Counted from the first letter of the stretch, positions 45,176 through 54,472 are shown. The stretch: 64,000 nucleotides of DNA from Glycomyces arizonensis DSM 44726 (GCF_000482705.1 NZ_AXWO01000024.1:1-64000), one strand, 5' to 3'. Translations and numbers: made by a program. Notes: generated by a model from the letters alone, not told the origin.

Positions 45176-45811
45176 ATGCGCATAGCGGTATTCGGAGCCG
45201 GAGGAAGCGTCGGCAGCAGAACGGTCGCCGAGGCGGCGGCCAGAGGCCACAAGGTGCTGGCCATCGCCAGGAAGCGGCTCGCCGGACTCCCCGGCAACGC
45301 CGAGACGCGGATCGGCGACGTGACCGACACGGCGGCGGTGGAGCGGCTGAGCGGGGAAGCGGACGTCGTGATCAGCGCCGTGCGCCCTCCGCAGGGGCTG
45401 GAGCACCAGCAGGCCGCGGCCACGAAGACGCTGCTCGACGGGGTGGCGCCGACCGGGACCAGGCTCTTGATCGTCGGCGGAGCGGCGACGCTGCGGGTGC
45501 CCGACACGGGCGGGCTCGTGATGGACGATCCGCGCTACGTGCAGGCCCCGTGGCGGGCGATCGCCGCGGCGGGCGCGGAGCAGCACGAGGTGTGCAGAGG
45601 CGAGAAGCGGGTGGACTGGGTGTACGTGAGCCCGTCGGCGAACCTGGTTCCCGGAGAGCGCACCGGCCGGTACCGGATCGGCGGCGACGAACTCCTGACA
45701 GACGAGCAGGGCGACTCGCGGATATCGGTGGAAGACCTGGCGGTCGCCCTCATCGACGAGGCGGAATCCCCAAGGCACCACCGAACCCGCTTCACGGTCG
45801 CCGCCGCCTGA
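45176..45811 (+). CDS. NAD(P)-binding NmrA/YwnB-like protein
   Basis: A 211-residue short-chain-dehydrogenase-like protein. The N-terminal MRIAVFGAGGSVGSRTVAEA is the dinucleotide-binding loop, the second ADVVISAVRPP; it lacks the YxxxK pair of classical SDRs, as in NmrA and YwnB/BVR-B-like oxidoreductases. VDWVYVSPSANLVPGERTGRYRIGG is a family block. ATG at 45176 follows AAAGGAAA. Cotranscribed with EamA. It may be a redox sensor or reductase; the role is not known. Confidence 0.9.
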   Translation: MRIAVFGAGGSVGSRTVAEAAARGHKVLAIARKRLAGLPGNAETRIGDVTDTAAVERLSGEADVVISAVRPPQGLEHQQAAATKTLLDGVAPTGTRLLIVGGAATLRVPDTGGLVMDDPRYVQAPWRAIAAAGAEQHEVCRGEKRVDWVYVSPSANLVPGERTGRYRIGGDELLTDEQGDSRISVEDLAVALIDEAESPRHHRTRFTVAAA

Positions 45812-45829
45812 TCCGAGCCGCCGGCGACC

Positions 45830-45863
45830 CGTCGTCGAAGCGCTCGCGGGCGCTTCGACGACG
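45830..45863. terminator. Perfect 14-bp bidirectional terminator
   Basis: CGTCGTCGAAGCGC pairs exactly with 45850-45863 around a 6-nt loop. It lies between the convergent NmrA-like and higA genes, 19 bp and 3 bp from their ends. Confidence 0.88.
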
Positions 45864-45865
45864 TT

Positions 45866-46180
45866 CTACGTTGTCGCGAACGGTTCGATCCGGCGCAGTT
45901 CCACTGCCAGCCGCTCCCGCTCGGTTTCGAGGTCGAAGCGGTCTTGGAGGTTGAGCCAGAACCGATCCGACATCCCGAAATAGCGAGCGAGCCGAAGCGC
46001 GGTGTCGGCGGTGATCGATCGCTTCCCGTGCACGATCGCATTGATGCGGGGAACCGGCACTCCGATGGCGTGCGCGAGCTTGTACTGCGAGATGCCCATG
46101 GGATCCAGGAACTCCTCGAGCAGGATCGCTCCGGGATGGATCGGTGGTAGCAGTTCCTCAGCCATCGCGCTCCCGTTCAT
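45866..46180 (-). CDS. higA: HigA-family antitoxin (orphan)
   Basis: A 104-residue Xre-type protein of the HigA/VapI addiction-module family. HPGAILLEEFLDPMGISQYKLAHAIGVPVPRINAIVHGKRSITADTALRLARYFGMSDRFWLNLQ is the whole family pattern: a HTH then the FWLNLQ tail. A HigB toxin gene should adjoin it but none is seen. Instead it follows vapC with an ATGA overlap, so it is the third gene of a vapB-vapC-higA operon. It may be an extra regulator of that operon or a solitary antitoxin for a remote HigB. ATG at 46180 or at 46165. Confidence 0.9.
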   Translation of the reverse strand: MNGSAMAEELLPPIHPGAILLEEFLDPMGISQYKLAHAIGVPVPRINAIVHGKRSITADTALRLARYFGMSDRFWLNLQDRFDLETERERLAVELRRIEPFATT

Positions 46181-46617
46181 GGATCAGTGCGAGTCGGATC
46201 AATCCAGCGGACTTCGCTGAAACCAGCGAATCCGGTATCGGCACTGGCAATGGTCAGGCCATGCTCGATCGCCAACGCCACCAGGTGCGCATCCGGCACC
46301 AGTTTCACGGTGGGTCTCTCAGTTCGCATGATGCGCTCCAGAACGTTCCGGTGCCCCGGGCCCGGAGTGGGAACCCAGGCCCCCGAGCTGTCCAGCCATC
46401 GGTCAACCTGGTCCCAAGCCTTCTCCGAGGTGAGCGGCCTGCGGAATATCCGGGGGTTGGTCATGATGCGCATGAATCCCACCAGGTTCTCCCACGGGAG
46501 TCCCACGGTTTTGCCACGGCCGTTCAGCTGTCCGTCGAGCCAATCGAGCGTGGCCTTATGCCTCTCGTGGTCCGCATTGACCGCATAGACCAAGATGTTC
46601 ACATCGACCAGGAACAC
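46177..46617 (-). CDS. vapC: VapC toxin, PIN-domain RNase
   Basis: A 146-residue PIN-domain toxin of the VapC class. The metal site acids are visible: D5 in MFLVDVNILVY, E43 in LPWENLVGF, D107 in PDAHLVALA and D125 in TIASADTGFAGF. It cleaves RNA (usually tRNA or rRNA) when not held by VapB. GTG start overlaps the vapB stop by one base (TAGTG), which gives coupled translation. The stop overlaps the higA start. Confidence 0.95.
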   Translation of the reverse strand: MFLVDVNILVYAVNADHERHKATLDWLDGQLNGRGKTVGLPWENLVGFMRIMTNPRIFRRPLTSEKAWDQVDRWLDSSGAWVPTPGPGHRNVLERIMRTERPTVKLVPDAHLVALAIEHGLTIASADTGFAGFSEVRWIDPTRTDP

Positions 46618-46871
46618 TACTTGTGGTCCTCGCCCTCCGCGAGGGCGAGCATCTCAGCAGTGCTCGCCTGGTACGGCAAGAGCTCTCCACCGAGGTCTCT
46701 CGGGATGGTCCGCGCCCGATCCTGCTCTTGGCGGCGGTCCGGGCCGTCATAGGCGTCCAGGCCGATACTCAGGATCTCGTTGATCGCTTCTTTGAAGGTC
46801 ATGTGCCGCTCCGCTCGGAGGCCCTCGATTCGGACCGCGAGACTGTCTTCAATGGTTACCGTTGTACGCAT
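46617..46871 (-). CDS. vapB: VapB antitoxin, ribbon-helix-helix type
   Basis: An 84-residue protein. RHH N-terminus MRTTVTIEDSLAVRIEGLRAERHMTFKEAINEIL is complete; the acidic C-terminus (LPYQASTAEMLALAEGEDHK) should wrap round VapC. It binds the operator upstream and neutralises the toxin. ATG at 46871 follows AAGGA. Confidence 0.93.
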   Translation of the reverse strand: MRTTVTIEDSLAVRIEGLRAERHMTFKEAINEILSIGLDAYDGPDRRQEQDRARTIPRDLGGELLPYQASTAEMLALAEGEDHK

Positions 46872-46905
46872 GCATCAATCCTTACATTAATTGATGATTT
46901 GATGC
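46872..46905 (-). promoter_or_regulatory. vapB operator region with nested dyads
   Basis: ATCAAT (46874-46879) pairs with ATTGAT (46890-46895), and GCATCAA (46872-46878) with TTGATGC (46899-46905). Both dyads overlap the -10 and start region of vapB on the minus strand, where the RHH antitoxin would repress its own operon. AT-rich against the surroundings. Confidence 0.6.
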
Positions 46906-46944
46906 TACCGAATCGAGGACCATGAGCGAACGCGACACGCTGGG

Positions 46945-47754
46945 TCAGACCATCTTCTTCTTGTAGGCGCGCATCGCGAGCGGGGCCGTGACCGCGAAGA
47001 TCACCACTGCCCAGATGGCCGTCCACATCAGCGGTTCGGCTATCGGGCCGCTGGAGAGCAGGCCGCGCATGGCGTCGGCCAGGTGCGTCACCGGGTTGAC
47101 GTCAGCCCAGGCTCCGAGGAAGCCCGGCATCGTCGAGGTGTCCACGAACGCGCTGGAGGTGAACGTCAGCGGCATGATCACCACGAAGGAGTAGATCTGC
47201 ACCTTCTCCTCCGAGTCGGCCAGCACGCCCATCAGGACCGAGACCCAGGAGATCGCCAGCGCGAACACCACGATCACCACCGTCGCCAGCAGCGCCCCGC
47301 TCAGGCTGCGCAGCTCGAAGCCCATGAGCACGCCGAGGATCAGCATGACCGCCACGGACCACACCTGCTTGAACAGGTCGGCGAAGATCTTCCCCGCCAG
47401 GGGCGCCGAGCGCGCGATCGGCAGCGACCGGAAGCGGTCGTACACGCCCTTGCGCAGGTCGGCGTTGATGCCGGTCCCGGTGTACATGGTCAGGAAGATC
47501 GCGTTCTGCGCGATGAGGCCGCCCAGCACGTACTGCAGGTAGTCCGTCGTCGACCCGGCCATCTGCCCGCCGAAGACGTACACGAACAGCAGCAGGAACA
47601 TGACCGGGCTCAAGGACAGGTCCACGAGCTCGAACGGGTTGTGCTTGATGCGGACCATCTGCCGCCAGGCCATCGAGAGGGTCTGGCTCATGGTCGCGCC
47701 CAGGCCCGGCCGGCCGGTGACGCCGGACGGGGTGTCGAGAGTCGCAGCCGTCAT
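46945..47754 (-). CDS. drrB: ABC exporter membrane subunit (DrrB-type)
   Basis: A 269-residue ABC-2-type permease with six helices. The start SQTLSMAWRQMVRIKHNPFELVDLSLSPVMF is the DrrB/ABC-2 pattern. ATG at 47754 overlaps the stop of the ATPase gene (ATGA). Together the two make a daunorubicin-resistance-type exporter; in actinomycetes these move drugs, lipids or pigments. Substrate not visible. Confidence 0.93.
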   Translation of the reverse strand: MTAATLDTPSGVTGRPGLGATMSQTLSMAWRQMVRIKHNPFELVDLSLSPVMFLLLFVYVFGGQMAGSTTDYLQYVLGGLIAQNAIFLTMYTGTGINADLRKGVYDRFRSLPIARSAPLAGKIFADLFKQVWSVAVMLILGVLMGFELRSLSGALLATVVIVVFALAISWVSVLMGVLADSEEKVQIYSFVVIMPLTFTSSAFVDTSTMPGFLGAWADVNPVTHLADAMRGLLSSGPIAEPLMWTAIWAVVIFAVTAPLAMRAYKKKMV

Positions 47755-48722
47755 CGGTCGGTCTCGCTTTCGGTCTCGTTGTCTTCGGCCCGGTGGCCGG
47801 TCAAGGTCAGGAACACCTCGTCGAGGCTCGAGAGCCCGAGGTGGAACTCGGTGAGGCCGATGCCCCGCTCGCGCAGGTCCGCGGCGAGCACCGGCATGAT
47901 CGCGTCGTCGTTGACCCCGACGGTGACCGCCCCGGCCTCGACGAGCGGCTCGAGGTCGCCGAACCGCTCGGCGACGAGCGCGCCGACCGCTTCGAGCTGG
48001 GCCGGGTCCTCGGGCTGGATGCGCAGGGTCTGGCCGCCGATCTTGGCCTTGAGCTGGGTGGGCGTGCCGGTGGCGATGACGGTGCCGTGGTCGATGACCG
48101 CGATGTCGTCGGCCAGCTGGTCGGCCTCCTCCAGGTACTGGGTGGTCAGCAGGACGGTGGTGCCGTCGGCGACGAGGCTGCGGACGAGGCCCCACAGCTC
48201 GCCGCGCGCCCGCGGGTCGAGCCCGGTCGTCGGTTCGTCGAGGAAGAGGATGCGGGGCCGCCCCACCAGGCTCGCGGCCAGGTCGAGGCGGCGTCGCATG
48301 CCGCCGGAGTAGGCCTTGGCGGCCTTGTCGGCGGCGTCGGAGAGGTTGAACTCGGCGAGCAGCTCGCGGGCGCGCGCCTTGGCGTCGCGCGTGGGCATGC
48401 CGAGCAGGCGTCCGATGAAGCGCAGGTTCTCCTCGCCGGTGAGCAGCTCGTCGACGCCGGCGAACTGGCCGGTCAGTCCGATGAGGGTGCGCACGTGCGG
48501 GGCGTCGCGCACGATGTCGAAGCCGCCGACGCGGGCGGTTCCGGCGGTGGGCTCGGAGAGGGTGGCGAGCATCCGGACGATCGTGGTCTTCCCAGCCCCG
48601 TTGGGGCCGAGGACGCCGAGGACCGTGCCGGCCCTGGCGTTGAGGTCGACGCGGTCGACGGCGATCAGGTCGCCGAAGTTCTTCGTCAGCCCCTCGGTTT
48701 CAATGGCGTTGTCATGCGACAC
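47751..48722 (-). CDS. drrA: ABC exporter ATPase (DrrA-type)
   Basis: A 323-residue ATPase. Walker A GPNGAGKT, signature YSGGMRRRLDLA, Walker B ILFLDEPTTGLD and the switch His are intact; the C-terminal 90 residues form the DrrA-specific domain. GTG at 48722 follows AAGGAGG; earlier in-frame starts add a non-conserved Cys/Asn/Ser stretch. Two TGAYGTCAT motifs lie about 90 bp upstream. Confidence 0.94.
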   Translation of the reverse strand: MSHDNAIETEGLTKNFGDLIAVDRVDLNARAGTVLGVLGPNGAGKTTIVRMLATLSEPTAGTARVGGFDIVRDAPHVRTLIGLTGQFAGVDELLTGEENLRFIGRLLGMPTRDAKARARELLAEFNLSDAADKAAKAYSGGMRRRLDLAASLVGRPRILFLDEPTTGLDPRARGELWGLVRSLVADGTTVLLTTQYLEEADQLADDIAVIDHGTVIATGTPTQLKAKIGGQTLRIQPEDPAQLEAVGALVAERFGDLEPLVEAGAVTVGVNDDAIMPVLAADLRERGIGLTEFHLGLSSLDEVFLTLTGHRAEDNETESETDR

Positions 48723-48800
48723 GTCGTCCTCCTTGCTGGATGCGTTCGCAGTGTCGGTTCGCTGGAATGGGTTCGGGTTTCCACAGTCATCACACCATAA

Positions 48801-48831
48801 TGATGTCATTGTGACAAGTATCTGACGTCAT
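48801..48831 (-). promoter_or_regulatory. Two TGAYGTCAT motifs 22 bp apart
   Basis: TGATGTCAT (48801-48809) and TGACGTCAT (48823-48831) lie upstream of drrA in tandem, exactly two helical turns apart. The second contains the palindrome TGACGTCA. This is the form of a two-site operator. No regulator is adjacent. Confidence 0.5.
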
Positions 48832-48937
48832 GGAATTGACGTGCGGCGCATCAGCGCCGGATCGATTGCGGTTCGATCATGCACTCCGGGTCCGACAAGG
48901 TGCGAACGATTTGTTCGGGGCGCCTAGGACACCGAGG

Positions 48938-51900
48938 TCACAGGGATTGCAGCAGCCTGCGGACGCGCTTCTCGCTGACCTGGTAGCGGGTGCCGAGCTG
49001 CTGGGCGAAGAAGCTGACGCGCAGCTCCTCGATCATCCAGCGCAGCTCCTGGCCTTCGGCGGTCCGCATGGCCGCCGGGCGGGCGCGCGCCAGCGCGTCG
49101 CGCTCGGCCTGGAGAGCGTGGACGACGTCCATCTTGGCCTTGTCCCCCGCGATGTCGTCCTTGACGCGCCTGGCGCGGTAGACGATGCCCTTGACGTAGC
49201 GGGTCAGGTCGTCCAGGCGCCACCAGCCGGTCGCGCCCACGAACCCGTCGGCGCCGACCAGGCTCTCGAGCTGGGCGCGCATGTCGCTCATGGCCGCGAG
49301 CATCGAGAAGTCGAACTTGCCTTCGAGCAGGCGGGACGCCTCGCGGGCCTCGGTCAGGACCGCGGCCGCCTTGCGCGCCACCGCGGGCGACTCGCCGGCC
49401 ACCTCGGGGCGGGCGCGCTTCAGCAGCGCCTCGAAGCCGTCGCGGTCCCAGGCCGGCCCGCCGCCTTCGATGAGGACCTTGTCGAGCACCACGCGGACGC
49501 AGTCGTCCAAGAGCGCGCCGACGGACTTGTAGGGCCCGGTGGCGAGGACGAGCTGCTCATTGCGGGTGAGGGCCTCCTTGAGGTGCGGGTCGGGGACGTT
49601 CAGCCTGAGAAGGCGCCTGGTCCCGGCCCACATGTTCGCCGACTGCGCGCCGACGTCGGCGAAGGCCTTGACGCCGACGCTCTTGCCCTCGTCGAACAGG
49701 GCCGGGTAGGCCTTGGCGACGTAGCCGCGGCGCGGGGTCTCCTGGACCTTCGGCAGCGCATCGAAGTCCCATGTGGTCAATCCGGTGCGTTCGAGCTCCG
49801 GGGCGGCCTCGGCGGCGGCCTCCTGCGTCCTGGGGGCCAGCTGCCGCTGGAGCGCGCCGAGCTCCTTGCCTTGTGCGAGGACCGAACCGTCCTCGTCCTT
49901 GACCTGGAACGTCATGAGCAGGTGGCCGGGGATCTTGGTGAGGTCGAAGGCGTCCTCGGGGACGTTCACGCCGGTCATGGCGCGGAGCATGTCGGCCAGC
50001 GCGGCGGTCATGGGACGGGCCTCGGAGGCGTCCATGCGGGCGACGGCGGCCGCCGCGAAGTCGGGGGCCGGCACGAAGTTGCGGCGCAGGCTCTTGGGCA
50101 GGCTCTTGATGAGCGACTCGGCGAACTCGGCCCGCAGGCCGGGCACCTGCCAGGTGAAGGCGTCCTCGTTCAGCTGCTGGAGCGCGTCGAGCGGGACCTC
50201 GACGGTGACGCCGTCGCCCGCCGAGCCGGGCTCGAACTCGTAGTCGAGTTCGAGGTCGACACCTTCGGAGGTCCACATCTCGGGGTAGGCGTCGGCGCTG
50301 AGGTCCTCGGCGCGGTCGCCGAGGAGCAGGGCCTCGTCGAAGTCGAGCCGGTGCTTGTCCTTCTGCTTCTTCCACCAGGAGTCGAAGTGGCGCCCCGAGA
50401 CGATGTCGGCGGGCAGGCGCTCGTCGTAGAAGTCGAACAGGGTCTGCTCGTCGGCGAGCAGGCCGCGCTGCCTGACGCGGTTCTCCAGGTCCTCGACTGC
50501 GGCGATCTTGTCGCGGTTGCGCCCGAAGAAGGGGTGGTGGGTCTCCCACTCGCCTTGGACGAGGGCGTGGCGGATGAACAGCTCGCGGCTCGTCGCCTGG
50601 TCGATGCGACCGAAGTTGACCTGGCGGCGCGGCACGATCGGGACGCCGTAGAGGGTGACGCGCTCGAAGGCGAGGACGGCCCCGGACTTCTTGGACCAGT
50701 GGGGTTCTGAGTAAGTGCGCTTGACGAGGTGCTCGGCGAGCGGCTCGACCCATTCGGGCTCGATCTTGGCGCAGATGCGGCCCCACAGCCGCGAGGTCTC
50801 GACCAGTTCCCCGGCGACGACCCACCGCGGCTGCTTTTTGAAGAGTCCCGAGCCGGGGAAGATCGCGAACTTGGCGTTCCGGCCGCCGAGGTATTCGCGC
50901 TTGTCGGCCTCTTTGACGCCGATGTGGGAGAGGAGTCCGGACAGGAGCGCGGTGTGGATGCGGCGGTTGTCCGGGGAGGGCGTCGTCGGAGCGGTGGAGA
51001 TCTTGAGGCTCTTGAGGACGCCGGTGATCTGACGTACCAGGTCCTGCCATTCGCGGATGCGCAGGTAATGCAGGTACTCCTGTTTGCACATCCGCCGGAA
51101 GGCGCTGGAGGAGCGGGCGCGCCGCTCGTCTTCGAGGTACTTCCACAGGTTGAGGAAGGCGGCGAAGTCGGATTCGGGGTCGTTGAAGCGGGCGTGGGCC
51201 TGGTCGGACTGGGCCTTCTTGTCGGCCGGGCGCTCCCGCGGGTCCTGGATGGACAGGGCGGCGGCGATGACGGCGACCTCGTGGACGCAGCCCTCCTCCT
51301 TGGCCTGGAGGATCATGCGGGCCAGGCGCGGGTCGATCGGCAATCGCGAGATCTCCCGGCCCGTCTTCGTCAGGCGCCGCTCGCCGCCGCGCAGGTCCTC
51401 GAGCGCGCCGAGCTCGACGAGGAGGTCGGTGCCGTCCTTGATGTTGCGGGCGTCGGGGGCGTCGACGAACGGGAAGTCCTCGACCCTGCCGAGCTTCGCG
51501 GCGGCCATGAGGAGGATGACGCTGGCGAGGTTGGTGCGCAGGATCTCCGCGTCGGTGAACTCCGGCCTGGAGGTGAAGTCCTCTTCGGAGTAGAGGCGGA
51601 TGCAGACGCCCTCGGCGACGCGGCCGCAGCGCCCGGCGCGCTGGTTGGCGCTGGCCTGGCTGATGCGCTCGATCGGCAGGCGCTGGACCTTGGTGCGGGC
51701 CGAGTAGCGGGAGATGCGCGCGTGGCCGCCGTCGATGACGTAGCGGATGCCCGGGACGGTCAGGGACGTCTCGGCGACGTTGGTGGACAGGACGATGCGC
51801 CTGCCGGTGTGGGAGGAGAACACGCGGTGCTGCTCGGCGGCCGAGAGGCGGGCGTAGAGCGGGACGATCTCGGTGTGGCGCAGCTTCGCCTTCTCCAGGG

Positions 51901-52828
51901 CGTCGGCGGTGTCGCGGATCTCCTGCTCGCCGGAGAGGAAGACGAGGATGTCGCCGTCGCCCTCGCGGCCGAGCTCGTTGACGGCGTCGAGGATGCCGTC
52001 GGTCTGGTCGCGCTGCTCCTCCTCGTCGACGAGGGGCCGATAGCGGACCTCGACGGGGTAGGTGCGGCCGGAGACCTCCAGGATCGGGGCGGGACCCTCA
52101 TCGCTCTTGAAATGCTGCGCGAAGCGCTCGGGGTCGATGGTCGCGGAGGTGACGATGACCTTGAGGTCGGGGCGCCTCGGCAGGATCTGCTTGAGGCAGC
52201 CGAGGATGAAGTCGATGTTGAGGCTGCGCTCGTGGGCCTCGTCGATGATGATCGTGTCGTAGGCGCTCAGGAGCCGGTCGCGCTGGAGCTCGGTGAGCAG
52301 GATGCCGTCGGTCATGAGCTTGACGAAGCTGGAGTCCGAGACCTGGTCGGTGAAGCGGACCTTCCAGCCGACGGCCTCGCCCAGCGGCGAGCCGAGCTCC
52401 TCGGCGATGCGCTCGGCGACAGCGCGGGCGGCGATCCGGCGGGGCTGGGTGTGCCCGATCATGCCGCGCACGCCGCGGCCGAGTTCGAGGCAGATCTTGG
52501 GGATCTGCGTGGTCTTGCCCGAGCCGGTCTCGCCGGCGATGACGACGACCTGGTGGTCCCTGATGGCCTCGGCGATGTCGTCGCGGCGCTGCGAGACGGG
52601 CAGCTCGTCGGGGTAGACGATCTTGGGCAGGCTCGCGGCCCGCGCGGCGAGGGCGGCCTCCTTCGCCTCGACGTCGGCTTCGAGGGCGTCGAACGCGGCC
52701 TTGCGCTCGGGGCCGTCGAGCTCGCGGGCCTCGCGCAGGCGCCTGCGCAGCGCACGCTGGTCGGCCGTGCGCAGGGCGAAGACGCGCTCGCGCAGGCTGG
52801 TACGGGATTTCGAGGTGCTGCTGGGCAT
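48938..52828 (-). CDS. hrpA: ATP-dependent DEAH-box RNA helicase (HrpA)
   Basis: A 1296-residue helicase of HrpA size. Walker A GETGSGKTTQIPK (about 99-111), DEAH in IIIDEAHERSLNIDFILG, SATID, the VAETSLTVPGIRYVIDGG helicase-C motif and QRAGRCGR are all intact. The long C-terminal half (OB-fold and HrpA-specific domain) ends at RYQVSEKRVRRLLQSL. It remodels rRNA, mRNA or stalled ribosomes. ATG at 52828 is taken; GTG at 52870 adds 14 residues and neither has a clear ribosome site. The upstream neighbour is an ABC-F protein on the same strand, 72 bp away. Confidence 0.96.
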   Translation of the reverse strand: MPSSTSKSRTSLRERVFALRTADQRALRRRLREARELDGPERKAAFDALEADVEAKEAALAARAASLPKIVYPDELPVSQRRDDIAEAIRDHQVVVIAGETGSGKTTQIPKICLELGRGVRGMIGHTQPRRIAARAVAERIAEELGSPLGEAVGWKVRFTDQVSDSSFVKLMTDGILLTELQRDRLLSAYDTIIIDEAHERSLNIDFILGCLKQILPRRPDLKVIVTSATIDPERFAQHFKSDEGPAPILEVSGRTYPVEVRYRPLVDEEEQRDQTDGILDAVNELGREGDGDILVFLSGEQEIRDTADALEKAKLRHTEIVPLYARLSAAEQHRVFSSHTGRRIVLSTNVAETSLTVPGIRYVIDGGHARISRYSARTKVQRLPIERISQASANQRAGRCGRVAEGVCIRLYSEEDFTSRPEFTDAEILRTNLASVILLMAAAKLGRVEDFPFVDAPDARNIKDGTDLLVELGALEDLRGGERRLTKTGREISRLPIDPRLARMILQAKEEGCVHEVAVIAAALSIQDPRERPADKKAQSDQAHARFNDPESDFAAFLNLWKYLEDERRARSSSAFRRMCKQEYLHYLRIREWQDLVRQITGVLKSLKISTAPTTPSPDNRRIHTALLSGLLSHIGVKEADKREYLGGRNAKFAIFPGSGLFKKQPRWVVAGELVETSRLWGRICAKIEPEWVEPLAEHLVKRTYSEPHWSKKSGAVLAFERVTLYGVPIVPRRQVNFGRIDQATSRELFIRHALVQGEWETHHPFFGRNRDKIAAVEDLENRVRQRGLLADEQTLFDFYDERLPADIVSGRHFDSWWKKQKDKHRLDFDEALLLGDRAEDLSADAYPEMWTSEGVDLELDYEFEPGSAGDGVTVEVPLDALQQLNEDAFTWQVPGLRAEFAESLIKSLPKSLRRNFVPAPDFAAAAVARMDASEARPMTAALADMLRAMTGVNVPEDAFDLTKIPGHLLMTFQVKDEDGSVLAQGKELGALQRQLAPRTQEAAAEAAPELERTGLTTWDFDALPKVQETPRRGYVAKAYPALFDEGKSVGVKAFADVGAQSANMWAGTRRLLRLNVPDPHLKEALTRNEQLVLATGPYKSVGALLDDCVRVVLDKVLIEGGGPAWDRDGFEALLKRARPEVAGESPAVARKAAAVLTEAREASRLLEGKFDFSMLAAMSDMRAQLESLVGADGFVGATGWWRLDDLTRYVKGIVYRARRVKDDIAGDKAKMDVVHALQAERDALARARPAAMRTAEGQELRWMIEELRVSFFAQQLGTRYQVSEKRVRRLLQSL

Positions 52829-52900
52829 GACGATCGTCAAGGATACGCGGGCGCCCGGCTCCCGTGCCACGGGTTTTCCAGTGGCCGGGCCGCCGGGCCG

Positions 52901-54472
52901 TCAGTCCTCGGCGCTGATCCCCTTTCCTCGTTCGAGGCGGATGCGGCGGGTCAGGCCGAGCCCGTCGAGGAAGGCCTCGTCGTGGCTGACGACGATCAGG
53001 GCCCCCTGGTAGGCGGTCAGGGCCTGCTGGAGCTGGCGGGTCGAGGTCATGTCGAGGTTGTTGGTCGGCTCGTCGAGCAGCAGCAGGTGCGGGGCGGGCC
53101 GCGCCGAGAGCACGGTCGCCAGCGCCACGCGCAGCCGCTCGCCTCCCGAGAGCGTCCCGACCTTGTGGAAGACGGTGTCGCCGCGCAGCAGGAAGCGGGC
53201 GAGCCGGGTCCGCAGCAGGCTCGGATCGGTCTCGGGCGAGCGGGAGCGGACGCTGTCCAGGACGCTCGACGCGTCGTCGAGGAACTCCAGCCGCTGGGTC
53301 AGGAAGCCGTACGGGACGCGCGCGGCCTCGGCGACGGCGCGCAGCAGCGTGGTCTTGCCCGCGCCGTTGTCGCCGGTCAGCGCGATCCGCTCGGGCCCGC
53401 GGACGTGGAGGTCGACGCCCTCGCCGTACAGGTCCCCTTCCTTGAGGCCCTCGATGAGGGCGATCTCGCGGTGCGGGCTGACGGAGGTCTCGGGCAGGTC
53501 GACGCTGATGCTCGCGTCGTCGCGGACCTCGGACCTGGCGGCCTCGAACTCCTCTTTGGCCTCGGCGACGTCCTCGGCCATCGCGGTCTTGACGCGCCCG
53601 GACGTGGTCTCGCCCTGGTTCTTCTTGGCGTTGCGGATGATCGCGGGCGCGTTGGCGTACTTCTTCTTCCCCGCCTTCTCGCGGCGGGCCAGTTTGGTCT
53701 GCATCTCGATGAACTCGCGCTTCTGGCGGTTGAGCTCGGCCTTGGCGTCGCGCACGGCCCGCTCGGCGGCCTCCTGCTCGACGGCGATGGCCCGCTCGTA
53801 GGCGGCGTAGTTCCCTTCGAAGGTGCGGATGCGCCCGGCGTACAGCTCGGCGACGGCGTCGACCCCGTCGAGCAGCGCCCGGTCGTGGCTGACGACGAGC
53901 AGCGTGCCGGGGAAGCGGCGGATGGCCTCGTAGAGCCGGGCCCGGGCCGAGCCGTCGAGGTTGTTCGAGGGCTCGTCGAGCAGCAGCACGTCGGGTCGCT
54001 GCACGAGCCGCCCGGCGAGGCCGACGAGCATGGACTCGCCGCCGGAGAGCGTCGCGACGGTCCTGTCGAGTCCGATGTGGTCGAGTCCGAGCTCGTCGAG
54101 CGTGACGCGGGAGCGGCCCTGGAAGTCCCAGTCGTCGCCGATGACGGCGAAGTGGGCCTCGTCGGCGTCGCCGGACTCGATGGCCTCCAGGGCGCGCTGC
54201 TTGGCGGTGATGCCGAGCAGGTCGGCGACGGTGTCGCCGAGGCGCAGCGGCAGGTCCTGGGGCAGGTAGGCGACGATTCCCGAGACGGTGACGCCGCCGG
54301 TGTCCGGTGCGAGCCGCCCGGCGATGAGGCGCAGCAGCGTGGACTTGCCGGTGCCGTTGTCGCCGACGAGGGCGGTGTGGCCACCTGCGAAGACGGCGTC
54401 GACCCCGTCGAAGACGCGGTCGCCGTCGGGCCAGGAGAAGCCGAGTCTGTTGACGGTGATGAAGGAGGTCAT
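52901..54472 (-). CDS. ABC-F ATPase, antibiotic-resistance subfamily (OleB/LmrC-like)
   Basis: A 523-residue soluble protein with two ABC domains and no membrane helices. First Walker A GDNGTGKST, signature LSGGES, Walker B VLLLDEPSNNLD; then a charged arm (about 245-330, KAELNRQKREFIEMQTKLARREKAGKKKYANAP) that in ABC-F proteins reaches the ribosome; then Walker A GDNGAGKTT and LSGGERLRVAL. Such proteins release antibiotics from the ribosomal exit or P site. ATG at 54472 follows GAGGAAT. Upstream is a long structured leader, as expected for drug-induced expression. Which drug is not visible. Confidence 0.9.
   Translation of the reverse strand: MTSFITVNRLGFSWPDGDRVFDGVDAVFAGGHTALVGDNGTGKSTLLRLIAGRLAPDTGGVTVSGIVAYLPQDLPLRLGDTVADLLGITAKQRALEAIESGDADEAHFAVIGDDWDFQGRSRVTLDELGLDHIGLDRTVATLSGGESMLVGLAGRLVQRPDVLLLDEPSNNLDGSARARLYEAIRRFPGTLLVVSHDRALLDGVDAVAELYAGRIRTFEGNYAAYERAIAVEQEAAERAVRDAKAELNRQKREFIEMQTKLARREKAGKKKYANAPAIIRNAKKNQGETTSGRVKTAMAEDVAEAKEEFEAARSEVRDDASISVDLPETSVSPHREIALIEGLKEGDLYGEGVDLHVRGPERIALTGDNGAGKTTLLRAVAEAARVPYGFLTQRLEFLDDASSVLDSVRSRSPETDPSLLRTRLARFLLRGDTVFHKVGTLSGGERLRVALATVLSARPAPHLLLLDEPTNNLDMTSTRQLQQALTAYQGALIVVSHDEAFLDGLGLTRRIRLERGKGISAED

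Noticed and set aside
45866-46180. HigB toxin hidden beside higA
   Set aside because: No short frame with RelE-type motifs was found on either side; vapC is directly upstream.
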